From positions 110,227 through 173,042 of the forward strand of contig NZ_JABAEF010000015.1 in NCBI RefSeq assembly GCF_023701945.1: a stretch of DNA of 62,816 nucleotides, written 5' to 3'. A program made the translations under genes and the position numbers. This DNA is from Rhizobium sp. CG5. GTDB taxonomy: Bacteria > Pseudomonadota > Alphaproteobacteria > Rhizobiales > Rhizobiaceae. The notes below the pieces were generated by a model, which did not search any database, was not told where the DNA came from, and saw only the letters and a program-made list of their open reading frames with translations. Numbering within the stretch: position 1 is the first letter of the stretch; every line of letters starts with the position of its first letter. Below, one piece after another: positions 33,115 to 41,264 of this stretch.

Positions 33115-33372
33115 TTGGCGCGCCAGCTGGACCGCCAGAAATTTCGGGTGAGCACGTTGACACGAGATCGGCTTGTCTTTTGGGAGGGGTGGTCGCCCAA
33201 TCACCGTCAAAGCGGCGCGCGACGCATGTTGTTTCAGGCGCTGGAGAATTCCGGGTTGATCATCAGACGTGTCGCGCTCGACGTGCGGGCCGTTGTAGGA
33301 CGCCGATGGAAGGCGAAGACGAGAGCAGTGCCTGTCGAACTGCCAGACGAGCTACTTAGCGCGGTGGCCTGA
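33115..33372 (+). CDS. Possible small hypothetical protein
   Basis: An 85-codon frame beginning with TTG directly after the DUF411 stop. The product is basic with no membrane segment and no recognised motif. The immediate junction could allow coupled translation, but there is no independent ribosome site. It may be a remnant or a chance frame. Confidence 0.25.
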   Translation: MARQLDRQKFRVSTLTRDRLVFWEGWSPNHRQSGARRMLFQALENSGLIIRRVALDVRAVVGRRWKAKTRAVPVELPDELLSAVA

Positions 33373-33554
33373 GAGCCAACATCTTTTCGGATGGGAATTT
33401 TCGACCTCTATTTTGGTTGTTGTTATTGCCGTGGGAAATTTGAGGATTCTTTTAACAGTGGGATACTTCAGTCAGGAGGAACTATGTTCCATAAATATGC
33501 ATACGCCTGACATATGCGATCGGGGTTTACAGAAAGATCCCGTGAGCCCGCCGT
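33373..33554. other. Intergenic region after the metal island
   Basis: About 180 AT-richer bases between the possible small gene and parE. Nothing recognisable was seen. The drop in GC suggests a junction between the metal island and another segment. Confidence 0.4.
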
Positions 33555-33848
33555 CTATATAATAATTTTGGAGGATATCTTTCTGCGCCCATGTAGGACG
33601 CGGACGATTTCAATGGCACTGTCACTGAGCCGATAAAGAGTTAGATACTCACCTGAGACGAGATGCCGAATGCCAGGTGCAATATCGTCGCGCGCAACTC
33701 CAGAGTAGGGGTGTCGAGCGAGATTGTCCCAGCGTGCTTCAATTGCATCGAGCACGCGGTCAGCTGCGGACATGTTCTCAACGGCTATGTAAGACCATAT
33801 TTCGATCAGGTCCTCGTCCGCACGATCGGTTCGGATAATTGAAAGCAC
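33555..33848 (-). CDS. parE: ParE/RelE-family toxin
   Basis: 97 residues from GTG 33848. The sequence ADEDLIEIWSYIAVENMSAADRVLDAIEARWDNLARHPYSG (read in pieces) is a normal ParE N-terminal helical hairpin, and the end RHLVSGEYLTLYRLSDSAIEIVRVLHGRR is the conserved C-terminal strand with the final Arg. ParE toxins inhibit DNA gyrase. The start lies two bases after the antitoxin stop, in a typical antitoxin-first operon. A GTG start is used because the upstream frame has no similarity. Confidence 0.9.
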   Translation of the reverse strand: MLSIIRTDRADEDLIEIWSYIAVENMSAADRVLDAIEARWDNLARHPYSGVARDDIAPGIRHLVSGEYLTLYRLSDSAIEIVRVLHGRRKISSKIII

Positions 33849-33850
33849 GG

Positions 33851-34129
33851 TTAGCGTTCGTGTCGTGAAGATTCTAATCGTTCGCGCGCTGCAGCTTTTA
33901 CCTCTGCCATCGTCGAGCGCGAACTTGGCCCACTTTCGATGCCCTCCTGCACAAGCGCTCGTAGATCCTCGACTGTGTACCCGAGCAAATCGCGTCGCTC
34001 TTTCCACTCACGGACGGCATCACGGATGGCTTCGCTCGTCGATGCATATTCTCCAGCATCGACCGCGCTTCGCACAAAACCCGCCATCTCCGATGTCAGT
34101 GCAATGGTGATCTTCTCGACCGTCGCCAT
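33851..34129 (-). CDS. parD: ParD-family antitoxin
   Basis: 92 residues. N-terminal ribbon-helix-helix (EKITIALTSEMAGFVRSAVD, then GEYASTSEAIRDAVREWKER) for DNA binding, then an acidic C-terminal helix that would block the toxin. It is immediately upstream of parE (two-base gap). ParDE pairs stabilise plasmids and islands, and usually repress their own promoter. The location fits an accessory replicon. Confidence 0.92.
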   Translation of the reverse strand: MATVEKITIALTSEMAGFVRSAVDAGEYASTSEAIRDAVREWKERRDLLGYTVEDLRALVQEGIESGPSSRSTMAEVKAAARERLESSRHER

Positions 34130-34449
34130 ACCTTTTAGCCTCCAACTTACCCGCGGAAGGGTATGCGATTAGCGTACCGTACGCAAGTTATGACTATTGC
34201 ATTCGGAGCAGTACACAACGCCGGGAACTGATTGATTATCCATTCCGCCTAAGCCGTCTACCCAGTGGACGTAGGTTCGATTCCGTTCAAGGCGTGCGAC
34301 TTGCTTGCCGCGGCCGTGATTGTCGTTGATTGGCTTGGAAATGAACCGAGTCCGCTTACTTCTCTGGAATCGATGAGTGCCCGCGGTGGAAAGTGGTGCG
34401 ACGATCGCAGAAGAACGACCTCCATCGGGGTCGTTAACAAATTCTGAGC
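34130..34449. other. Region between parDE and ISAs1 element, no clear gene
   Basis: Contains the presumed parDE promoter near 34140-34190 and otherwise no reading frame with recognisable content. A stretch GGTTCGATTCC near 34280 looks like a tRNA T-loop but no cloverleaf could be built around it. Confidence 0.4.
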
Positions 34450-34459
34450 GGTGCATCCG

Positions 34460-35705
34460 CAGGGCAATCGGGTGAATTGACGGGTGACAATGTGCTGAAA
34501 TTCTGAATCTCTCGATCTCCAGTGAATCGTTGGAGGATGAGATTTATGGATGTGGCAGATTGTGAGGGCGACAGGATCGTCGATGCGGTTGTTTTCCTTG
34601 AGTATTTCAGAAACCTTCCGGATGTCCGGCAAAGCGCCAAGGTCAAATATCCACTCGATGAGGTGCTTTTGTTGTGCCTGCTTGCGGTGATCGCCGGGGC
34701 GGAGGCCATCACCGACATCGCTCGCTTCGGGGACAAGAAGTTAGAGCTTTTGCGCCGCTTCAGGCCGTTCCGCGACGGTACGCCGTCGCATGATCACCTG
34801 GGCGACATCCTCGCCACCTTGGACGCCCAGGCCTTCCAGCGCTGCTTCGTGGCCTGGGCTGCTGCCCTGATCGGGGTCCCTGAGGGAGTGGTGGCGATGG
34901 ATGGCAAGACGGTGCGCCGGTCCAGGAGCAAGACCGATCTGCCGATCCACATGGTCTCGGCCTTCGCGGCGCGCCAGCGGCTGGTGCTGGGGCAGGTCAA
35001 GGTGGCCGACAAGGCCAATGAGATCGTCGCCGTCCCCAAATTGCTGGACATGCTAGATATCGAGGCGGCGGTCGTGACACTCGACGCCATGGGCTGTCAG
35101 CGCGCCATCGCCCAAAAGATCCTCGACAAGAAGGCCGATTACATCCTCGCCCTCAGGGGCAACCAGGGCACGCTTCGCGACGACGTCGAACTATTCGTCG
35201 CCGAGCAAAAAGCCAATAACTTCAAAGATACGACCATCACGCACCACCAGAGCGTCGATGGCGATCATGGGCGCATCGAGACCCGAGACATCACCGTCGT
35301 TCACGACATCGGCTGGCTGCGGGAGCGCCACCAATGGCCCGGCCTGAACGCCGTCGTCAGGGTCCAGAGCACCCGCGAAATCGGCGACAAGATCCAGCGC
35401 GAGACACGCTTCTACATCACCTCGCTGGCTCTCGCGGCAAGCCTGATCGGGGCCTATGTCCGAGATCATTGGGCGGTGGAAAACAGTCTCCATTGGGTGT
35501 TGGATTGCGTCTTCCGCGATGACGAGTGCCGGCTTCGAACCGATCACGCCCCCGCCAACTTCACCACCATCAAGCACATGGCTCTCAACCTCATTCGAAG
35601 AGCGCCCGGCAAAGACTCCATCCGGCTGAAACGAAAACTCGCCGCTTGGGACGACGCTTTCCTCGCAACCACCATCACCGGCTGATAACTCACCCGATTC
35701 CCCTG
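34460..35705 (+). mobile_element. Complete ISAs1-family insertion sequence
   Basis: 1246 bases. Left end CAGGGCAATCGGGTGA (34460-34475), right end inverted CAGGGGAATCGGGTGA (35690-35705), one mismatch in 16. It is flanked on both sides by the 10-bp direct repeat GGTGCATCCG (34450-34459 and 35706-35715), a target duplication of the size known for the ISAs1 family. The transposase is intact, so the element may be active. Confidence 0.93.
34546..35685 (+). CDS. ISAs1-family transposase
   Basis: 379 residues from ATG 34546, which has GGAGG nine bases upstream. Features: VFLEYFRNLPDVRQSAKVKY at the N-terminus, MDGKTVRRSRSK with the first catalytic Asp (VAMDGK), LDAMGCQRAIAQKILDKKAD, and the C-terminal VRDHWAVENSLHWVLDCVF with the catalytic Glu. 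This is the DDE enzyme of the ISAs1 (H-repeat) group. It lies wholly inside the element with intact ends. An upstream GTG at 34522 is in frame but has no ribosome site. Confidence 0.95.
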   Translation: MDVADCEGDRIVDAVVFLEYFRNLPDVRQSAKVKYPLDEVLLLCLLAVIAGAEAITDIARFGDKKLELLRRFRPFRDGTPSHDHLGDILATLDAQAFQRCFVAWAAALIGVPEGVVAMDGKTVRRSRSKTDLPIHMVSAFAARQRLVLGQVKVADKANEIVAVPKLLDMLDIEAAVVTLDAMGCQRAIAQKILDKKADYILALRGNQGTLRDDVELFVAEQKANNFKDTTITHHQSVDGDHGRIETRDITVVHDIGWLRERHQWPGLNAVVRVQSTREIGDKIQRETRFYITSLALAASLIGAYVRDHWAVENSLHWVLDCVFRDDECRLRTDHAPANFTTIKHMALNLIRRAPGKDSIRLKRKLAAWDDAFLATTITG

Positions 35706-35808
35706 GGTGCATCCGTCGCTAGCCTTGACGACGCTTGTGATCACTCGAAAAATACCTAATCTTGCACGGCAAAATCTTGTAATCGTTGACAGCTAGGGCT
35801 GGGTTAAG

Positions 35809-37632
35809 GTGTCTGCACTTGGAAAAAATCACGACACGGGTTCCGCTGGCATAGCCCGCATGATCGAGGAGGGGAGCTGGGACCATTCGATCCTAGGCCC
35901 GCCCTCGGAGTGGCCTGCCTGCCTCAAATCCGCCATCGACCTAATGCTTCCATCGCATGCCCAGATCGTGATGTTCTGGGGCGAGCAGTATGTCGCCCTC
36001 TACAACGACGCTTACGCTCCGTCCATCGGCCTTAGGCATCCTCAAGCATTCGGGCGCCCGGCCGAACAGAACTGGAGCGAGCTCTGGGATGACCTCAAGC
36101 CGTTGCTCGACCGGGTGCTTTACGGTGGCGAGACGGTGTCTGCCAAGGATCGTGAGTTCTACATCGAGCGTCACGGGCGCCCGGAAAAAGTCTACTTCGA
36201 CATTTCCTATTCGCCGATCAAAGACGAGACGGGTAAAATCCGAGGCGTTTTCTGCATCGTCAGCGAGACGACGGGAAGGGTACGTTCGCAGCATGCACTC
36301 AGGGAAAGCGAGGAGCGTCTAAGGGCGTTGTTTTCCCAGTCCGCCGCAGGTATCGGCCAGACCGATCTTGACGGACGGATGGTCCTTGTCAACCAGCGCT
36401 TCTGCAAGATGCTCGGCTATCGAAGCGATGAGCTCGTCGGCGTGCGTTTTCAGGATATTACGCACCCGGCCGACCTCGCGGAAGCCGAGCGGCGGTTTGA
36501 GCGCCTCGCCAGCACCGGCGAACCCTTCGACATGGAGAAGAGATGCGTCAGAAAAGACGGGTCCCTGGTCTGGACGGCGATATCGGTTTCGGCGCTCAGG
36601 AGTGACGATGGCCGGATCCGGCAGGTTGGGTTCATTGCCATCGACATCTCGGCAAGCAAGAATGCGCAGGAGGGTGAACGCCACCTGGCTGCCATCATCG
36701 AGTCCTCGAACGACGCGATCTTGGGCATCGATCTCGGCATGACGATCACCAACTGGAACGCCGCCGCCGAGAAGCTTTACGGGTATTCGCGTGACGAGGC
36801 GGTTGGAAAGTCCGTTTTGATGCTTGTGCCGGAAGAGCGCCGCGGCGAGGAGCCGGAGATCCTCCGAAAGGTCAGCGCCGGGAAAGTCGTTGAGCCTTAC
36901 GAGACGCAACGTCGACGAAAGGACGGTCGTCTTGTCGACGTCCAGCTCAGCGTTTCTCCGATATTTGACGGCAGCGGAAAGATCATTGGCGCCTCGAAGA
37001 TATCCCAGGACATCACGGCCAGGAAGGAGGCCGAACGTCTGCAGGCGGTATTGACTGGCGAGCTCAATCATCGCGTCAAGAACGTCTTTGCCACCGTCAT
37101 CGCCATCGCGAAACAGACCCTGGGGCGGGAGGGGACGGGGCAGGACGAAGTGGACGCCTTCCAGGAACGGCTGACCTCTATGGCGAAGGCGCACGATCTC
37201 CTTACACATCGGGACTGGCAGCGCGCTAATCTTTCAGCGCTGGTCAGGCAAGTCCTGGAGCCCTATCCCGCAGAATGTTTCGAGATCGAAGGGATCCCTG
37301 TGCTTCTGCCGCAGAAGGCAGTTGTCTCGTTTTCTTTGGCTATCCACGAGCTGGCGACGAATGCAGCAAAGTACGGCGCATTGTCTGTTGCCGAGGGAAA
37401 GGTCTCGATCTCCTGGCGCCTTGAGGACGGTGATGAGAGCACGAAAGCAAGGCTTCAGTTCAGGTGGGCTGAACACGGTGGTCCCACAGTGAAGCCCCCA
37501 ACGAAGAAGGGCTTCGGTTCGCGTCTGGTTGAGAGGCTTCTGGCGGCCGAACTGAACGGCCGCTCGACAATCAGCTACGATCCCGCCGGGGTCGTCTGCG
37601 AAATCGACGCGGTGTTGGATATAGATGCATGA
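35809..37632 (+). CDS. HWE-family sensor histidine kinase with PAS domains
   Basis: 607 residues from GTG 35809. The N-terminus has a PAS/PAC-like region (VMFWGEQYVALYNDAYAPSI), followed by two clear PAS domains (LFSQSAAGIGQTDLDGRMVL around 185; IIESSNDAILGIDLGMTITN around 300). The kinase part has the phospho-His in GELNHRVKNVFATVIAIAKQ, the N-box in IHELATNAAKYGALS and the G region KKGFGSRLVERLL, all typical of HWE kinases. No membrane segment, so cytosolic. No response regulator is next to it. In alphaproteobacteria such kinases often feed PhyR/EcfG stress control, which fits the promoters found further right. Confidence 0.93.
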   Translation: MSALGKNHDTGSAGIARMIEEGSWDHSILGPPSEWPACLKSAIDLMLPSHAQIVMFWGEQYVALYNDAYAPSIGLRHPQAFGRPAEQNWSELWDDLKPLLDRVLYGGETVSAKDREFYIERHGRPEKVYFDISYSPIKDETGKIRGVFCIVSETTGRVRSQHALRESEERLRALFSQSAAGIGQTDLDGRMVLVNQRFCKMLGYRSDELVGVRFQDITHPADLAEAERRFERLASTGEPFDMEKRCVRKDGSLVWTAISVSALRSDDGRIRQVGFIAIDISASKNAQEGERHLAAIIESSNDAILGIDLGMTITNWNAAAEKLYGYSRDEAVGKSVLMLVPEERRGEEPEILRKVSAGKVVEPYETQRRRKDGRLVDVQLSVSPIFDGSGKIIGASKISQDITARKEAERLQAVLTGELNHRVKNVFATVIAIAKQTLGREGTGQDEVDAFQERLTSMAKAHDLLTHRDWQRANLSALVRQVLEPYPAECFEIEGIPVLLPQKAVVSFSLAIHELATNAAKYGALSVAEGKVSISWRLEDGDESTKARLQFRWAEHGGPTVKPPTKKGFGSRLVERLLAAELNGRSTISYDPAGVVCEIDAVLDIDA

Positions 37633-37863
37633 TCAGCAGACGATCCGGCTGTGTGGCGACGACCGGTGCTCGCGCATCGGCCGTCGCCCCAGATCCACCG
37701 CGAGCTCAAGGAGCGCTTCTTGGTACGCTTTGGCTTGAGATTTGTGAATCCCTGAATTCGCGAATTTTTGGCCGAGTTGCCGCTCCCGGCAGTCTTATGT
37801 TGGTAGTCTACCGGATGAGCCCCTGCAGGAAGCAGTCAAAAACGCGCTGTGGCGCGGGACGGT

Positions 37864-37888
37864 GGAACTTTCATTTCCTGCCTCAGTT
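37864..37888 (+). promoter_or_regulatory. EcfG/RpoE2-type general stress promoter
   Basis: GGAAC (37864-37868), 16 bases, AGTT (37885-37888). Matches the GGAAC-N18/19-TT consensus. It stands 26 bases before the small hydrophilic protein gene. Confidence 0.6.
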
Positions 37889-37914
37889 AGCTTCGATCAT
37901 AGGAGGAAGCGAAC

Positions 37915-38115
37915 ATGGGTGTGAATTCACCAAAGGACGGGGCTCCGGGCACGACGGATCAGTCACCACGCTGGGAAGGTCCCCAGGAAAATACGCCGAG
38001 GGGCTACCTTCGCGCGAAGGACGATCCCGACCGGGACCGGGATGCGAATTGCGAAAGCAACAGCGACCCTGAGGTCAAAAAGGTTTCCGACGCTTTCAAG
38101 ACGAAAGACAACTGA
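37915..38115 (+). CDS. Small hydrophilic protein, probable stress-induced
   Basis: 66 residues, very hydrophilic and without secondary hydrophobic parts (YLRAKDDPDRDRDANCESNS). It has an excellent ribosome site, ATAGGAGGAAGCGAAC, before ATG 37915. An EcfG-type promoter lies directly upstream. It resembles the many short charged proteins in alphaproteobacterial stress regulons, but I know no function. Two bases separate its stop from the putative TTG start of the dihaem cytochrome gene. Confidence 0.65.
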   Translation: MGVNSPKDGAPGTTDQSPRWEGPQENTPRGYLRAKDDPDRDRDANCESNSDPEVKKVSDAFKTKDN

Positions 38116-38117
38116 TC

Positions 38118-39080
38118 TTGTCACGGTCGGGAGATGCGCGACGCCGGGCTGTGAATGTTGCCCCGGCTACGATCGGGAAACTGGCTTTCGTCGCCATTTT
38201 GTGCGGCGGCCCCGCGGTTGCGGCCGGCTGGTATATAAGCGCAGCCCGCCCGCCGTTTTCGCAAGGCGATCCGCAGTTCGAGGGTGCCGGTGACGCGGTG
38301 CACGGGCAACTGATCTTCGCGGCCGGCGATTGTGCGTCTTGCCATGCGACCCCTGGCCAACCCGATCGGCTGCGGCTTGGGGGCGGCATGGCGCTCGGCT
38401 CACCGTTCGGCACCTTTCGACCGCCTAACATTTCTCCGGATCCGGTGGACGGCATCGGGAGATGGACGGCCGTCGATTTGGCGAACGCGCTCGTCGGCGG
38501 TGTGTCGCCTGAGCATGAGCATTACTATCCCGCTTTTCCCTATACGAGCTTCACTGGAATGACGGCCGACGACATCCGGGATCTCTACGCGTATCTCATG
38601 ACGCTTCCCAAAATCTCGGGACGGGCACCGCCGCATCACCCTTCGATCCTGTTTCGCATTCGCCGGTTCGTCGGATTCTGGAAGCTGCTGTTTTTTCGAG
38701 AGGGTCAATCGGAGGCCCGGCTGAGTGGCGATCCAATCCATGATCGCGGCGCTTATCTTGTCGAGAGCTTATCCCACTGCGCCGAATGCCACTCCAGTCG
38801 GAACGTCTTCGGTGCCATCAAACCCGACATCCGGTTTGCCGGAGGAGTCGATCCGCAAGGGACGGGGTTCGTGCCCAACATCACGCAGCAGAACCTGGGC
38901 AAGTGGAGCGAGCGAGACATTGCAACGATGCTAAAAACGGGCGACACGCCTGACCATGGCCGTGTCGGATCGTCGATGGCCGACGTCGTGACCAACACGG
39001 CGGTGCTGCCCGACAGCGATCGCGATGCGATTGCGCGCTACATCAAGGCCCTCCCGGCCGTGCAGACGCCCCATCCCTAA
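38118..39080 (+). CDS. Dihaem cytochrome c, membrane anchored (alcohol/gluconate dehydrogenase type)
   Basis: About 320 residues from TTG 38118; a GTG at 38151 is a shorter option. A membrane anchor (TIGKLAFVAILCGGPAVAAGW) is followed by two haem c domains with CASCH (FAAGDCASCHATPG) and CAECH (SLSHCAECHSSRN). Between them YPAFPYTSFTGMTADDIRDLYAYL is typical of cytochrome subunits of alcohol, aldehyde and gluconate dehydrogenases; those normally have three haems, here only two. No dehydrogenase gene is adjacent. It could feed electrons to the neighbouring cytochrome oxidase. Confidence 0.85.
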   Translation: MSRSGDARRRAVNVAPATIGKLAFVAILCGGPAVAAGWYISAARPPFSQGDPQFEGAGDAVHGQLIFAAGDCASCHATPGQPDRLRLGGGMALGSPFGTFRPPNISPDPVDGIGRWTAVDLANALVGGVSPEHEHYYPAFPYTSFTGMTADDIRDLYAYLMTLPKISGRAPPHHPSILFRIRRFVGFWKLLFFREGQSEARLSGDPIHDRGAYLVESLSHCAECHSSRNVFGAIKPDIRFAGGVDPQGTGFVPNITQQNLGKWSERDIATMLKTGDTPDHGRVGSSMADVVTNTAVLPDSDRDAIARYIKALPAVQTPHP

Positions 39081-39082
39081 CT

Positions 39083-39499
39083 TCAATGTGTGTAGAGGTA
39101 GGCGGCGAGGTCCTTGGCTTCCTGCTCTGAGATGCCCGTGTTCGGCATCGCGGTCTGTGGCGAAAAGCTCTGCGGCGAGACGATCCATGCAACAAGGTTG
39201 TCGGAGCGGTTTTCCAGCACGCCGGCGATAAAGACGCGTTTGGATAACCCGGTGAGTGGCGCGCCGGTTTGGCCGTCCGCCCCCGGTATGCCCGGAATGA
39301 TATGGCAACCCGAACAGCCATAGCGACGAAAGAGGGCGGGCGCGCGCGCAGGATCGCCACCGGTCAGCGCCACAGCTGTGGCCGTCCTTGTCTGACTGTC
39401 GCGTATTGTAGTGGTAACGACAAAGGCGCTCAGCCCAGCAGCAATAGCGGCGGCGACCCAGACTATGGGGCGAGGGGCCAAGCCGGCGACATCAGGCAT
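39083..39499 (-). CDS. Membrane-anchored monohaem cytochrome c
   Basis: 138 residues. Membrane segment IVWVAAAIAAGLSAFVVTT, then haem site YGCSGCHIIPGIPGADGQTG and axial Met in SPQTAMPNTGISEQEAKDLA. The haem domain is close in style to the CoxB C-terminal domain at 44193-44486. It overlaps ctaG by eight bases and is the last gene of the leftward cytochrome oxidase operon. It probably delivers electrons to the oxidase, or did so before the operon decayed. Confidence 0.88.
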   Translation of the reverse strand: MPDVAGLAPRPIVWVAAAIAAGLSAFVVTTTIRDSQTRTATAVALTGGDPARAPALFRRYGCSGCHIIPGIPGADGQTGAPLTGLSKRVFIAGVLENRSDNLVAWIVSPQSFSPQTAMPNTGISEQEAKDLAAYLYTH

Positions 39500-40370
39500 T
39501 TTGCGCTCCTCTCTCGCTGGAAGCGCGGATCCAGAGCGCCAGCATCGTCATCGCCACGGCTGCATAGATGGTGCCGGCCGGTACCCACATGATCATACCG
39601 GCCAGTTGCTGATCCTCCAGGGGTGTCAGCCCCCAGGATCCCGCGGTTTGCGTTTGAGCGATATAGAGAACGCGCGGTGCCAGCGCCATCAACGCGCCGA
39701 GGATGCTCGTGTGTAACATCGTCAGGAAGATGTGCCAGGCAGAGGCGCCGTAGTCGCTTTTCCGAACGACCGCCCACCAGAACAGGATCGCCGTTGCAAA
39801 AAAGCTGAGGTGCTGTAGGCGATGCATAGCGGTATGTGTCACTGCGGCATCGAACAGGAAGGGCAGGTGCCAGCCCCAGATAGCGACGCCGTGAATGACG
39901 GTGGCGCTGGTCGCTCCCGTGCTCCAGTGCCATGACCACCGGATGAGAGGAGTTCGCATGGCAGCGCCTAAGCCACGATGTGCCCGTTTTGGCAGACCCC
40001 ACAGAAGGAGGCCGACCGGGCGCGCAAGCACGATCAACGGCGCCGAGACGGCCATGACGATCTCGTGTTCGATCATATGAAAGGTAAAAAGGTGCTCTCC
40101 GAGCCAGTGGAGTGGCGAGATCAGCGCGCCCGCGAGAGTCAGCATGCCGCTATAGAAGAACAAGCTTTGGCGGTGCATCGCTCCAAGCCGGCGCGCCCGA
40201 CCTGAAAGCCTCACGATGCCGAACGTGTAGAGTGCGCTAATCACGGTGATTGGTAGCACGATCCACGGATCGAATGTCCAGCTCAAGGTTGCTGCGTGAT
40301 CATCGTCACCATGCGCCATTGCCGGTACGGCTATCGTTAGAAATATCAGGGTGCAGATCAGCGCTGACAT
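39492..40370 (-). CDS. ctaG: Cytochrome c oxidase assembly factor CtaG (caa3 type)
   Basis: 292 residues with a signal or first segment (ICTLIFLTIAVPAMA) and about seven membrane helices. Typical residues are LHWLGEHLFTFHMIEHEIVM and AVTHTAMHRLQHLSFFATAI, with multiple His, as in the caa3_CtaG family of copper-delivery proteins for caa3-type oxidases. It overlaps the upstream small membrane-protein gene. The gene itself is intact although coxA, coxB and coxC next to it are broken. Confidence 0.9.
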   Translation of the reverse strand: MSALICTLIFLTIAVPAMAHGDDDHAATLSWTFDPWIVLPITVISALYTFGIVRLSGRARRLGAMHRQSLFFYSGMLTLAGALISPLHWLGEHLFTFHMIEHEIVMAVSAPLIVLARPVGLLLWGLPKRAHRGLGAAMRTPLIRWSWHWSTGATSATVIHGVAIWGWHLPFLFDAAVTHTAMHRLQHLSFFATAILFWWAVVRKSDYGASAWHIFLTMLHTSILGALMALAPRVLYIAQTQTAGSWGLTPLEDQQLAGMIMWVPAGTIYAAVAMTMLALWIRASSERGAQNA

Positions 40371-40666
40371 GGGTCCAGCAGCATCGAGGCCGCCCCCTGC
40401 AATACCAGCGCAAAGACAACGGCGGCGGCGATCAGAAACCCCGCATCGATGACAAACCGCTCAGTCCGGCCGACGGGTCTTGGCGCAAGACGAGAGGCAG
40501 CTGCTCCTGCAATCGACATCAATAAGAGGGCCGAGCAAAGGGCGGGTGTCCAAACCATCTGTCGCCGGCAATCGAAGTAGGGGATGATTTGCCCAAGCTG
40601 CGTCCCCACGGCCCAGGCCAGTGGTGGGACAGCAAGTCCGCCATATCGCATCCAGGTTCTGGTCAT
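40358..40666 (-). CDS. Small membrane protein of the cytochrome oxidase operon
   Basis: 102 residues from ATG 40666, with three membrane segments (GLAVPPLAWAVGTQLGQII, ALCSALLLMSIAGAAASRL and AGFLIAAAVVFALVLQGAAS). Genes for short membrane proteins at this position between coxC and ctaG are common in rhizobial caa3 operons. It overlaps coxC by four bases and ctaG by 13. No function known; it may take part in oxidase assembly. Confidence 0.7.
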   Translation of the reverse strand: MTRTWMRYGGLAVPPLAWAVGTQLGQIIPYFDCRRQMVWTPALCSALLLMSIAGAAASRLAPRPVGRTERFVIDAGFLIAAAVVFALVLQGAASMLLDPCQR

Positions 40667-41264
40667 AGCCGCGGTACCCAGTAGAGGCAAATGCACAATG
40701 GCAACCAGGTCGCCACGACGAAGTTCCAGTACATGGCGTTGTCGCTGACATCGCCGTAGCGCCGAGGATTGTCGCCATGCCTGGAAAACATCAGGCAGGT
40801 CAGCACCAGCGTGTCGATCAGGTCGGTCAGAATATGGGTGGTGTCAGTCCAAGCATCACCCAGACGATTGAACCGTAGGCATTCTGGTCCCATGAGATGT
40901 GCATCGCCGGAAATTCGAAGATACGAACGATCAGAGGCGCTACTCCGAGCAGCGACATGATGATCAGGCCGATGCGCACCTTCGCCAAATTCTGCTGACG
41001 CGCCCAGCGGGCAATCAGAATGTTCGGAAGCAAGCTGGCAATCAGTAATGCCGTCAGAGCCGTTCCGGGCAGCAGATCGGGAAGCGGTGCATTCAACGGC
41101 CAGTGCGGTGCGAGGCTCATGAGGTAGAGGTAGACAACGATCGAAAGCGCAAAGCCAGTTCCCTCGATCAACATGAAGGCGAGCGTTCCCCACCAGGTCA
41201 GGCTTGCAGTGCCAAGCCCATGCGGGGGAAGTTTCGTGAAATCGAGTATGACGGATTGTTTCAT
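40663..41264 (-). pseudogene. coxC: Cytochrome c oxidase subunit III gene, frameshifted
   Basis: The first part from ATG 41264 encodes subunit III helices (LTWWGTLAFMLIEGTGFALS and NAYGSIVWVMLGL). The frame then ends in TPPIF, while the proper continuation THILTDLIDTLVLTCLMFSR to the end NFVVATWLPLCICLYWVPRL is in another frame. Restoring one C near 40844 (GGACTG-C-ACACC) gives LGLHTTHILTD, the normal subunit III sequence. So a single-base loss separates the halves. GGAGGA precedes the start, and the start overlaps the coxA stop by four bases. Confidence 0.85.

Noticed and set aside
34280..34305. GGTTCGATTCC, tRNA T-loop-like and possible att site
   Set aside because: The flanking bases do not form a T stem and there is no integrase nearby.
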